NCBI GenBank assembly: GCA_905221605.1
Contig: CAJNDS010000613.1
Location: 526,001-590,000 of the forward strand
From: Symbiodinium natans
Lineage: Eukaryota; Sar; Dinophyceae; Suessiales; Symbiodiniaceae
Direction of reading: 5' to 3'
DNA: 64,000 nucleotides
The stretch's first letter is position 1. Every line of letters begins with the position of its first letter. Positions 53,684-62,877 of this stretch are shown here, in pieces. A program made the position numbers and the translations under genes. The notes beneath the pieces were generated by a model, which was not told the DNA's origin, searched no databases, and saw only the letters and a list, made by a program, of their open reading frames with translations.

Positions 53684-54241
53684 ATGAGTGACGAGCTTAC
53701 GGAAGGCTCTTTTGACCTTCAAGCGCTCTCTCAGGCCTTTGAACAACTGCATATTGCTTCCGGGGCCATTGTACAAGCCCTCGAGGGCGGTGTGTCTCAA
53801 AACGGCTGGCAATTGGTCGAGTCTCCAACACCACCTGCTGCAACCAGCTCTGTCACATTACCCCAGACCCCTAGTGGTTCCAGTCCTGCCCCTAGCCCTC
53901 TGCCTTCTGAGTGCCTGCATCTTTGTGTTACCCTGGCTCCTTCAGTCAGGGCCTCTCGCGCCGCGAGAGCCTGGGCCGCAGGCCTTTCCGCCGGTCGAGT
54001 GCTTCGAGGAGAGCTGCATTGCGTGGAGCCTACCCCAGATCTTTCGGTCAGACCAAGGGTTTACGTGGTTCTCAGAAATCCTCGCTTGGGAAGGGGTGGT
54101 TTTTACAAGAGCTTTGGGTCCTTTAAACTGGCCGTCGGGCGGCTGTCGCACGACACGGTGTGCCACGGCTTTCCCACTGAGGGCGAGTGTAGGGTCTATT
54201 GTCGAGCTGCAGGTGTTGATTTCCCGCCAGAGGAGCCATGA
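53684..54241 (+). CDS. YR element ORF1, possible RNA/DNA-hybrid-binding-like protein
   Basis: 185 codons from ATG (MSDELTEGSFDLQALSQAFE) to TGA at 54239-54241. The N-terminal part is acidic and helical, the middle Pro/Ser-rich. The C-terminal part, VRPRVYVVLRNPRLGRGGFY then KSFGSFKLAVGRL and HGFPTEGECRVYCRAAGV, has the layout of the small hybrid-binding module of RNase H1 (aromatic-V-V..., a central SF/SW turn, final F-T-E-A-Y helix). That assignment is an inference from pattern only. The stop overlaps the next start as ATGA, so ORF2 may be translated by termination-reinitiation. Confidence 0.65.
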   Translation: MSDELTEGSFDLQALSQAFEQLHIASGAIVQALEGGVSQNGWQLVESPTPPAATSSVTLPQTPSGSSPAPSPLPSECLHLCVTLAPSVRASRAARAWAAGLSAGRVLRGELHCVEPTPDLSVRPRVYVVLRNPRLGRGGFYKSFGSFKLAVGRLSHDTVCHGFPTEGECRVYCRAAGVDFPPEEP

Positions 54242-55926
54242 TGGATGCGCTAGATGCCTCCGAGCTCGCCTATGCCACCTACGGTGTTCTGACGCCATAC
54301 CTTGCTGGTCCCCCTGTCGCCGGCAGTCCAGGCGATCGCAATGCCAAGGTTCTCTGCTGCCCTGTCATGCAAAGGCCCGGAGGTATGCTCCTGGCACTGC
54401 CTGCCAACAGCGTGCCCCCAAACCTGCTTCTTGCAGGAGAGGACGCGGATCCGACAACCTTGCATGGACCTTCGACCGTTTTGGATGTCCCAGCCGTCGA
54501 GGAGACCGAGGAGGGCGAGGAGCAGCCTGCCGGTGCTTCTCTCCCTATCTTGCTTGTGGACGTTTCCGACATGGCTGCGAGCCACCTTTCAGTGTACGAG
54601 CCTCTGGTGGACACTGGCGTGACACCTTTCGACCCAGAGCACCCTGGCAGGTTTCCCAACGTCGAGGCTTTGCTGGGTTTAGCTCGGGCTTGGCTGCACA
54701 CCGCAGATGCCGAAAGAATGGGGTTTTACACGGCTCCGGAAGAAGAGCAGGTCGAGGAGGTGCCACGCAATCCTCCAGCAGGCCCAAAGGCGGCTGCCAA
54801 GGCCCCCAAGACGAAGAAGCCTACCACGGCACAGCTGGCTTCTCAGCTCTCCTCCCTTCTAGAAGTCATGCCCAAACTGGCCAGCCAGCTTGGCTCTCTG
54901 ACAGAACGCCAGCAGGCTCTAGAAGAGCAGGTTCAGGCCAATCAGGTTCCAGCAGCCCCGGTCAACCGGGCCACTCCCATGCAGCCCCCGCCTGCGCATC
55001 GCATGCCTTTCCTTTTGCCAGCAGCAAACAAGGCCAGCCCCGACACCGCATCAGCCTTTGCCGCTTGCTTCGGGCCCCCGCCAAAGGTCCGTGCAACTCA
55101 GCTTCTGGACCCTCCTCCTGCCCCGACGGTGGGACTGCCCGAGGATGGGAGCGAGGTGCTAGAGGGTGCTGGGCTTGGAGCCTCCCTGGCTCAACAGAGC
55201 AACGCCCTGACTCTCCTGGTCAACCACTTGATCAGCCAGGCCTCGGAGAACTCAGGAGACTTCGGCGGAGGAGGCCAGGGGTCATCGGCCCTCTCTACAA
55301 AAGGCTCGGCAAAGCGCGAGAAGCTACAGGCGGAACTCGCGACCTATTCAGGCAACTTCATGCTGGCCGTCGCTCAGTCAGGCTTCAGGCGTATGAACCC
55401 AACAGGGCCTTTGCCCCGGAGCCTCTCCGAGATCCAAGGGTCGGCTGCGCCTTTCCGTTTCAGCGACTACCTGGAGCGTTATGGAGGTTACCAACACCAG
55501 AGGGAGCTGGGGCTCATCATGTACATGCTCAGCCAGGTCGCCGACCTCCTCCTGACTGGCGAGGTGGCGGGCAGTTTGGACTTGATCTCATTGATGCTTG
55601 TGGCGACCGAACAGGCAGCGCAAGATCATGGGCGATGGGAGGTTGCCTACACCCTTTCATTGTTCCCGGACCCGCCTGCGCAGATCTTTCAAGGACGAGG
55701 CACCCCAAACAATCCTCGCCTGAGGGCGTGGGCCCCTCTCTGTCCCGCGCCGTGGGCCACGACCGCGCTGGCTTATTTGAAAGAAGCCGACGCGATTCTG
55801 GCAAGGAGGAACGAGGCCTCAGGGTCCGGGTCAGCGCCTCGCAGGACAGGTCAGGAGGAGGACTCGCCCAGAAAGCCTCCGAGAAAGCCAAGGTTTCCCC
55901 GAAAGCCCAAAGCAGAAGGGTCTTGA
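54238..55926 (+). CDS. YR element ORF2, gag-like protein
   Basis: 562 codons from ATG 54238 to TGA 55924-55926. An N-terminal region of about 160 residues is followed by a Lys/Pro/Ala-rich hinge, a heptad coiled coil (AQLASQLSSLLEVMPKLASQ then LGSLTERQQALEEQV, about residues 197-240), a Pro-rich linker, and a helical C-terminal domain: FSDYLERYGGYQHQRELGLI, QVADLLLTGEVAGSLDLISL, EQAAQDHGRWEVAYTLSLFP, ALAYLKEADAILARR. The tail is basic (RKPPRKPRFPRKPK). The YLERYGGY to LAYLKE block recurs in many dinoflagellate retroelement-derived proteins. Coiled coil, capsid-like helical domain and basic tail suggest a nucleic-acid-packaging gag. No zinc knuckle is present. It starts in the ATGA overlap with ORF1; pol continues in the -1 frame. 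Confidence 0.75.
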   Translation: MMDALDASELAYATYGVLTPYLAGPPVAGSPGDRNAKVLCCPVMQRPGGMLLALPANSVPPNLLLAGEDADPTTLHGPSTVLDVPAVEETEEGEEQPAGASLPILLVDVSDMAASHLSVYEPLVDTGVTPFDPEHPGRFPNVEALLGLARAWLHTADAERMGFYTAPEEEQVEEVPRNPPAGPKAAAKAPKTKKPTTAQLASQLSSLLEVMPKLASQLGSLTERQQALEEQVQANQVPAAPVNRATPMQPPPAHRMPFLLPAANKASPDTASAFAACFGPPPKVRATQLLDPPPAPTVGLPEDGSEVLEGAGLGASLAQQSNALTLLVNHLISQASENSGDFGGGGQGSSALSTKGSAKREKLQAELATYSGNFMLAVAQSGFRRMNPTGPLPRSLSEIQGSAAPFRFSDYLERYGGYQHQRELGLIMYMLSQVADLLLTGEVAGSLDLISLMLVATEQAAQDHGRWEVAYTLSLFPDPPAQIFQGRGTPNNPRLRAWAPLCPAPWATTALAYLKEADAILARRNEASGSGSAPRRTGQEEDSPRKPPRKPRFPRKPKAEGS

Positions 55927-58900
55927 CAGGCCCTAGGCAGCTCCTTTTGTTCCCCCTTTTGGCAGCTCAGGGTGCCCTGCCCACTTGTTCGCTGTCTGCT
56001 CCTGTTAGCAGTGTGCCCTTTGCGGTCGCCCCCTCACCTGTCCGGGGCCATGCGTGCCCGATGCACTCAAGCAGTTTTCCTCCCTTTTGCAGCTTCGCTG
56101 GCTCGCCTCTGGTTCCGGGCCCTGAGAGCCCCCGCTTTGGTTCTGCTATTCATGCCTCACATCACGCTTGCCTTGCGTCTCCCAGCCTTGTCGCTGCCGG
56201 CTCGCCTCCGGCCGTGGGTCGTGAGTGCCCACCTGTCCTGCCATGCAACTTCTTCCACCCTGTCGCTGCTGGCTCGTCTCCAGCTGTGGGCCATGAGTGC
56301 CTACTTGTCCACTCCTGCAAAAATCCTGCGCCACCTGCCTCTGTCGCTGCCGGCTCGCCTCCGGCCATGGGTCATGAGTGCCCGGTCCAGCCATGCAGAA
56401 ATCCAGTTCCACGCGCCCCTCCTGGACTTGTCCATCCTGCGTTTTTCTCTGTCGCTGCCGGCTCGTCTCCGGCCGTGGGCCTTGAGTGCCCACCTGTCCT
56501 GCCCTGCAGCAATCCAGCGCAAAGTGCACTGCTTTTCTCTGTCGCTGCCGGCTCGCCTCCGGCGGGCCATGAGTGCCCACTTGTCCAGCCCTGCGGAGAT
56601 CCGTTTCGACGCGCCCCTCCTGGACTTGTCCCTGTCGCTGCCGGCTCGCCTCCGGCCGTGGGCCCTGAGTGCCCGCCTGTCCTGCCCTGCAGCAATCCAG
56701 CGCAAAGTGCACTACTTTTCTCTGTCGCTGCCGGCTCGCCTCCGGCGGGCCATGAGTGCCCACTTGTCCAGCCCTGCAGAGATCCGTTTCGATGCGCCCC
56801 TCCTGGACTTGTCCCTGTCGCTGCCGGCTCGCCTCCGGCCGTGGGCCCTGAGTGCCCACTTGTCCTGCCCTGCAGCAAACCAGGTCAAAGCGAACTGTTT
56901 TTCTCTGTCGCGGCCGGCTCGCCTCCGGCGGGCCATGAGTGCCCACTTCTCCACAGTGCCCCGCCTGGACTTGTCCCTGTCGCAGCCTGCTCGCTTCCGG
57001 CCCTGGGCGCTGAGTGCCCTCTTGCCCCACTGCCTTCTAGCCCTGACGACGTCGGCTCATCGTTCTCTTTTGCTGCCGACTCGTCCCTGGCTTCAAGCGC
57101 TTCTTCTGGCACTCAATGCCCCAAATCCCAGCAAAGGTCTGCTGTCCTGGCTGCAGCAGGTCGCCATGAACCCTCCGTGCCATTTGTCTGCACTTCGAAT
57201 TCAATGCCTCAAAGTCTGCCTTCCTGTGGCGTGACTAGAAAAGAGCACCCCGCTGCACCTGCCTACCTTCCTCCGGAGGAACGCGAGGCTAAGACCCTCG
57301 CGGACAACTCCCGGCCTAAGTCATCACAGGACCATGGCCCTACGGCAGGCTGCCTTTCTTTTCGACGGTGGTCGCTCTCTTTTGCTTTTCGGATTATCCG
57401 GACGAGGACCCCCTTCGCGGCCTTCCTGTCCTCCATTTTGCACCTGCACCAGGATGGCTCGATGCCTCCTGCCAAGTCTCTGTTCCCGCTGCCTCTGCCC
57501 TACAAAGGAGTATTCAGGCAACCGGACCCGCGCATGAACTCCCGCGCCCGCGGACGCCTGGGCATCCAACGAGTTGTTTTCGTGACCGTTGCGGCCCTCG
57601 ACTACCTTCATGCCGGCTGCTCTTTCGTGCCAAGAGCGGCCCTGCGGAGGCCGCCCAATGCTGCTCAGACCAATGCTCTGCGGTACATTGAGAGGCTTGT
57701 CAGAGCTTGCGGTGCCATCCCGCCTGTCAATGTGCCGGCGGCGTCGCGCCGATCAGCTCAATTAATTGCACGGCTTGGTGAAGTCTCAAGTTTCCTCACC
57801 AAAATGGGCCCTTCTTTTGATCCATACGGGCCCGCTTTTCCGGGAGTGACCCAAACCTCTGAGGAGAAGGAAGCGGCCCTTTCTCCTTATCGGTCGCTCC
57901 AGGTCGAGCGCCTTAAACTCAGTGGCCAGGGCAATTGGGATCCATCGCCCTACCTTGATCCTTCATTGTACCTGGCTTTCAGGGAGCCGAACAGTCTGGT
58001 CTTGGAGGAGGTGGCCCCGCCAGGCCGGGCAGACGTCCCCCTCCTGAACCAAGAGAAGGTGCCTGAACTTGAGAAGGTCGCGCTGCTATGGGATGCTCGA
58101 CGCCTGCTCGTTCTGCACGACGCTGGACCTCCTCTGTCCCGGCCCTACGAGGGCGTACGCCTGTTCAATGCACTGAAAAACGAAACGACTGACAGACAGA
58201 TAGCGGACAGGCGCGGCCGCAACTGGGTCGAAGGGTCCATCCCGGGTCCCTCTCGACATATTCCGACTGGAGTCGCCTTGACGGGGCTTTATGTTTCGCC
58301 TTCCACCCATCGGTTGTCCATTAACATCTCAGACAGGCGAGATTTTTACCACCAGCTGAGGGTCCCTTTGCGACGATCCCGTCGAAATATTTTGGTTCCC
58401 CCGCTCCCGACTTCGCGTCTTCGCGAGACGTGGGCTTACCAGGAATTCTTGCAAAGGTCCGGGCCCCAAGTTCGCGAGCCTGCAGAGGCCAACCACGCTT
58501 CCCGGCCCGACCATCTATACCTTGGGTTTGGCGCTGTACTTCAGGGGGATTCTTTAGGAGTAGAGTACGCGACATCCTCTCACTCTAATTTCCTGTCCAG
58601 CCATGGTTTGTTGGGTGACGACACTCGAGTCCTCGGATCATCCTTGTTTCCTCCAGGTGGCAGAGACGGCCTCATTGAAGGCCTCGTCATCGACGATTAT
58701 TACAGCATCGCGCAGAAGCCTCATGGTTCCGTGGAGCCTTGTTCGGCCGAGCTGGCTGCTGCTAAAGCCAAGGAGGCCTACGCTGACAGCGGTATCCTCG
58801 GATCTCCTGAAAAGGACATCAACGACGCCCCAGTGGCTTCCTGCACTGGGGCTGAGGTAGACACTTCACCTTCTACCATTGCCCTTGGATTAGGTCTGGT

Positions 58901-61865
58901 AGGACCCTCCCGTGCCAAGAGGGTCTCGCTTGCGGCGGTTACCCTTGAGGTCGCTAGGCTCGAGGCCACTTCTGACCACTTGCACCTTTGCCTGCTTGGC
59001 GCTTGGACTTCGGGATTGCTCTACCGTAGACCCCTAATGTCGGTGCTTGATAGATGCTACAAGCTCATTGATGCTTCTCAAGTTGAGCCCGACCAGGTCA
59101 AGGTTGTACCCCTGCCGAGGACCACCGCGGATGAGCTTGTGCTGCTTGCCGCGCTCACTCATATCTTGACAGCCGACATCTCTGCGCCATGGCTGTCTTG
59201 CCTCTTTGCCACCGACTCCTCCGACGATAAAGGGGCAATCGTCCAGACCAGTCTGCCTGAGCACGTGTCCCGTTTGCTTTGGCACTCGACCCAGGGTACA
59301 GCCAGTTCTGCCAGGCTCCTTTCCAGAGAACGGGTTGCCCTGCGTCGTGTTGACGAAATGTTTGAGGAGTTGCCGGGCGACGGCGTTTTCGAGCCTCCCA
59401 AGGCTGGGCCCGCGAAGCCCCTTGCTCTCCGCTTTCATTTCATCGAAGTTTGTGGGGGCACTGGCAAGGTCAGTCAGTATATCAGAGAGTTCGGGTGGCG
59501 CACCGGGCCCCTGCTCGACATCACTATCTCGCCCGAGTATGACTTTACTTGTGTTCGAGTCCTGGAATGGGTCCTCCATTTAATAACGGAGGGGCTCGTT
59601 GATGCTGTGTTTGTCCGACCGCCCAGCGCCACTTTCTCAGATGCGGTTCGTCCGGCCCTTCGCTCCTGGGCCCAGCCGTTCGGGTTCGATCCCTCTGAAA
59701 GGAGGACCAAGCTTGGCACTGTCCTCGCTCTCAGAAGCCTAACTGTCCTCAAGGCCTGCCACGACCACGGTATAGCCTCTGCCTTGGAACAGCCTCGAAA
59801 TTCGAAGATGATTCGACTGCCCTCTTGGAAGGCTGTTGCCGCCCTGCCTGGCGCCTCTGAGATCTTCACTGTCGGCTGTGCTTTTGGAACGGCTTGCATG
59901 AAACCTTGGCGCTTCCTTGCTGTTGCGTGCGACCTGTCCTCCCTCACGAGGTGCTGCAGCAAGGACCACACGCATGTCCGGTCCCAAGGCCATCAGACTA
60001 CAAAGGCTTCTGCGGCATATCCTGATGCCCTTGCGCTAGCCATTGCTAAAGCTTTCTCGCGCGCCATCTCTCTCAGGCACGCTGCCCTCGAGTCATGCTC
60101 CCTTGAGGTCGAAGGTTTGGAATCTCCGCTTGTAAACCAGCTTGCCCAGGCCGGCAACTGGAAGGTCGTTTCGGTTTGGACTTGGAGAAGGCCTGTCCAC
60201 ATCAACCTCCTCGAGACGGCCTGCGTCTACCGGCTTTGCTGCAAGTTGGCTCGTCAAGGCCTCGTTGCTGCCAGGTTCTGCTCTTTGTGCGACTCCAACG
60301 TTGCCCGCTGTGCCATCGCCAAAGGGCGCTCCCCATCTGCAGGTCTCAAGAAAGGTTTGAGGAGAATTGGAGCTGTGTGTTTGGCCTTCGGTCTGTATCC
60401 GGCCGCTCCCTACTGCCCTACCAGACTCATGCCAGCCGACCATCCGACTCGCGACAAGCCCCTGCCTCCTGCACTGCCGGGCTTTAGTCTCTCCCAATTC
60501 AGCTCTCAAGAGCTTAGGTGCCTGGCTGCCCTTCCGAAGCTCCGCCGATGGGCCGCAGGTTGGGTACGCCTGCTTCTGCTCCTGTCTGACTTCCGCCCGG
60601 CCGGGCGCCCCGAAGACCGCTTTCGATGTCGTTCTTTTAGAACCTTTGTGCCCTCCCCCCTTGCCTTTGACGCAACTCTTGGGTACCCTGGTGAGGGCCC
60701 TTGCTGGTTCTACTGGCTGGTGCTGCTGTGGGTTGGGTTTTCAGGGGTTCAGGGTCCTTCTGCCTTAAGCCCTTCAGTCCTGAGCCATGGCCCACCTCCG
60801 CGAAACGCTGGTGACCTGGAACGCATGAGGCGCAGGGCTGGAGATCCTCTGCCCCTGGGACGGCCTGTCGAAGCAAAAACCAAGGCTCGCCGAGACCAGC
60901 TCTGGTCAAGCTTCCTAATGTGGCTCAAAGAGAATGACATACCTTCTGCGCTTTTCGAGGACACTGCAGGATATGTCGACGTCGATGGCATCAATGCTGT
61001 TCTGGTACGATACGGTAGACAACTCTACACCAATGGGAGGCCGTTCTCTCACTACAGCGAGTTGCTCAACAGCTTCACTGCCCGTGTGCCGAAGTTGAGG
61101 CGGTTAGTACAACCCGCGTGGGATATCGCTTTCTCTTGGAAACGAGCTGAACCAATCGAACATCATGTTGCCATGCCTTGGCAGGTGCTGATCAGTTTGC
61201 TGACGCTCGCGCTAAGCTGGGGCTGGACCCAGGTAGCGGCAGTCCTTGCGTTGGCCTGGGGTGGCCTTTTGAGGATAGGAGAGGTGCTGGCAGCACAGCG
61301 CAAGCACTTGCTTTTGCCCATCGACTTCGGCCACACCCTTGAGTACGCTCTGCTTTCTATAGGCGAGCCAAAGACCCGTTACAAAGCTGCGAGGCACCAA
61401 GCTGCTAGACTAGATCAACCAGATCTTCTCCAGGTCGTTGCTCTGGGCTTCGAGAAGCTGACGGCCGAGGACCGCTTGTGGCCGTTCTCGGGCCAGACGC
61501 TACGTAACAGGTTCCGGCAGCTTTGCAACGTTCTGGGCTTACCTTGCTCTCACAGCTCCGGCCTCCCGTGGCTGGAGCTCGCTTCGCTGCGAGCCGGAGG
61601 CGCAACCTGGCTGATGATGCAATGTGAAGACTCGGAGCTGGTGCGGAGACGTGGTCGCTGGTTGACATCACGTGTAACGGAGATATACGTGCAGGAAGTG
61701 TCAGCGATACAGTTTTTGCCACGGCTCCCCTCTCGTACACGGGACGCAGTATTCTTTGCTTTGGCATCTTTCAGGGCAATTTTGGACGAAGTCTCGTCCT
61801 TGGCACGGCTTGGGATTCAGCCCAAGCACTGGCATGTTTTCTTGGCCACCGGCAAGCGTGCTTGA
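55927..61865 (+). CDS. YR element pol: RT, RNase H with inserted methyltransferase-like domain, tyrosine recombinase
   Basis: The frame is open from 53688 to TGA at 61863-61865 (2725 codons), but before about 55926 it is probably the shadow of ORF2. Domains (residues counted from 53688): ten Cys-containing repeats (about 830-1115); RT with SDRRDFYHQLRVP (about 1548), FGAVLQGDSLGVEYATSSHS and catalytic GLVIDDYYSI (D1669, D1670); first RNase H strand FATDSSDDKGAIV (D1843); methyltransferase-like domain (about 1915-2130); rest of RNase H with HINLLETACV (E2176), CDSNVARCAIAKGRS (D2202) and PADHPTRD (D2251); tyrosine recombinase with LLRIGEVL (R2529), SLRAGGATWL (R2635), GRW (W2658) and EIYVQEV (nucleophile Y2667). 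The His of HxxR is Ala. No premature stop interrupts it. How it is started is unknown. Confidence 0.8.
56180..57030 (+). repeat. Ten in-frame tandem repeats in the pol N-terminal region
   Basis: Protein unit VAAGSPPAVGPECPPVLPCS and shorter variants (VAAGSPPAGHECPLVQPC), about 25-45 residues apart; DNA core GTCGCTGCCGGCTCGCCTCC. Two Cys per unit are retained in most copies. All three + frames are open or nearly open here because of the repeat, which explains a competing frame at 55972-57234. Confidence 0.8.
59430..60080 (+). other. Methyltransferase-like domain within the YR pol
   Basis: FHFIEVCGGTGKVSQYI (E1920, glycine loop) resembles SAM-binding motif I; FVRPPSATFS (P1978-P1979-S1980) sits where cytosine-C5 methyltransferases have PPCQxFS, with Ser in place of the catalytic Cys; ALEQPRNSKMIRLPSW (E2034) recalls the ExxR-type block; then CAFGTACMKPWRFLAV and CSKDHTHVRSQGHQTTKASA then AYPDALALAI. 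The loss of the Cys suggests no C5 methylation, or another chemistry. The domain lies between the first RNase H strand and the RNase H Glu. Confidence 0.6.
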
Positions 61866-61895
61866 CGGCACAGTTATGGGAGACTCGGGGTGGAT

Positions 61896-61997
61896 GGTGG
61901 CCTTGCTCTTTGTACAGCCTCAAAGCATGTGACACTTCCCAACGCGGTGCAAAAAGGGATGCACGCGTCTTGGCATGTGCATCGTTCTTGAAGCCTT
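61896..61997 (+). repeat. Split direct repeat B1 of the YR element
   Basis: Starts GGTGGCCTTGCTCTTTGTAC and ends CGTTCTTGAAGCCTT; 102 bp, identical to 62064-62165. It begins 30 bases after the pol stop. Confidence 0.95.
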
Positions 61998-62042
61998 GAT
62001 TTCAGTAAGGCTGAATGTTTCGATGTGTGCCGCTCAAGCAAA
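61997..62042 (+). repeat. Split direct repeat A2 of the YR element
   Basis: Follows B1 directly, sharing one base with it. Copy of A1. Confidence 0.95.
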
Positions 62043-62063
62043 CCCGCCGCTCCCACCCGCGCC

Positions 62064-62165
62064 GGTGGCCTTGCTCTTTGTACAGCCTCAAAGCATGTGA
62101 CACTTCCCAACGCGGTGCAAAAAGGGATGCACGCGTCTTGGCATGTGCATCGTTCTTGAAGCCTT
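62064..62165 (+). repeat. Split direct repeat B2 of the YR element
   Basis: Copy of B1, 21 bases after A2; defines the right end. Confidence 0.95.
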
Positions 62166-62394
62166 ATATAGTAGTTTCTTTTTTCTTTTTCATTACCCCT
62201 ATATTGCCCTAAACTGCGTCCTGCACCTTAAACTGCAGATCCAACAAGCCAACATCCCAAGGAAAGCCTTTTCCGCAGTTTAGGGTTGCAGAGTAACATG
62301 GAGGTTATATAGGGTTACCTTACCCTACACCCTCTTCATGTGGTCCGTTTCTGGATACGTACATACACGTCGAATCCCCTAAAGGGACACTGGG
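62166..62394. other. Gap between YR element and PAM18
   Basis: AT-rich start then CCCTATA-like units; no coding signal. The PAM18 first exon may begin here. Confidence 0.35.
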
Positions 62395-62877
62395 GTTCAG
62401 TGGGAAGAAGTTCGACGAGGCCTCGGAGCGTTGGCTGCTCGCCAGGGCCTAAGGGCCATGCGCGCCTCCGGGGTCAAGGCGCATCGCACGTTTCGGGTTT
62501 AGGGTTTAGGGCCTTCCTTCCTGTCTTTGGCAGGTGAACCTCAGTATGCCATCGTTTGGCGGACTCGGCTTCAGCAGTGGCATGCAGGGTTTCGAGACAC
62601 CCATGACTCGCGCAGAGGCGGCTTCTGGCCAGCATTTGGGCAGAGTCTCCGTAAGGATCTTTTCTGACCCTGGGCGCCAGGCCCGGCAGATTCTGAATCT
62701 GTCTTCCATGGCCCCGAACAAGGAGGCAGTGCGGGAGGCGCACCGGAGGCCAGTCTTGCTTTTGACGAGGTAGCTTTCATCTGTGCCAGCGGTTCTCTAT
62801 GGTTCTCTTGCAGGCTGCTGATTGCGAACCACCCCGACAAGGGAGGATCCACATACATCGCCTCCAAGATCAACGAG
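62395..62877 (+). CDS. PAM18: Mitochondrial import motor J-protein PAM18/Tim14 (DNAJC19-like), spliced
   Basis: Exons: about 62395-62481, VQWEEVRRGLGALAARQGLR then AMRASGVKA, possibly the membrane-anchor region; 62534-62620, SFGGLGFSSGMQGFETPMTR then AEA; 62681-62748, ARQILNLSSMAPNKEAVREA then HR; 62814-62877, LLIANHPDKGGSTYIASKIN then E. The HPD motif that stimulates Hsp70 ATPase and the KGGS-YxAxKINE ending are those of Tim14/DNAJC19, which sits in the inner mitochondrial membrane and activates mtHsp70 in the TIM23 motor. Joining 62748 to 62814 gives HRRLLIANHPD with a GC-AG intron; 62620 to 62681 also fits GC-AG. The last exon may be near 63000. The gene starts 230 bases after the YR element. 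Confidence 0.78.

Larger units (their letters stand above)
53338..62165 (+). mobile_element. Tyrosine-recombinase (YR) retrotransposon with split direct repeats
   Basis: The element is 8828 bp. Repeats run A1 (53338-53383), ORFs, B1 (61896-61997), A2 (61997-62042), B2 (62064-62165). A1 equals A2 over 46 bp and B1 equals B2 over 102 bp, both without mismatch by eye. This split layout is the one known for PAT- and Ngaro-type members of the DIRS order, which integrate with a tyrosine recombinase instead of a DDE integrase and make no target duplication; none is seen. It carries three ORFs: a 185-codon ORF1, a 562-codon gag-like ORF2 and a long pol. Open frames and identical repeats suggest a young, possibly active copy. 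Confidence 0.85.

Noticed and set aside
53688-55925. First 746 codons of the 2725-codon frame as protein
   Set aside because: Here the frame is Arg/Ser/Gly/Pro-rich and overlaps ORF1 and ORF2, which have protein-like composition, a coiled coil and a conserved gag block. I treat it as a shadow, so pol probably starts near 55.9 kb.
56146-57030. Minus-strand repetitive frames over the pol repeats
   Set aside because: Antisense of the tandem repeat, no independent signal.
55972-57234. 420-codon frame with LSLPARLRPWALSAHL repeats
   Set aside because: It ends before the RT and exists because the tandem repeat is open in several frames; the frame continuous with RT is preferred.
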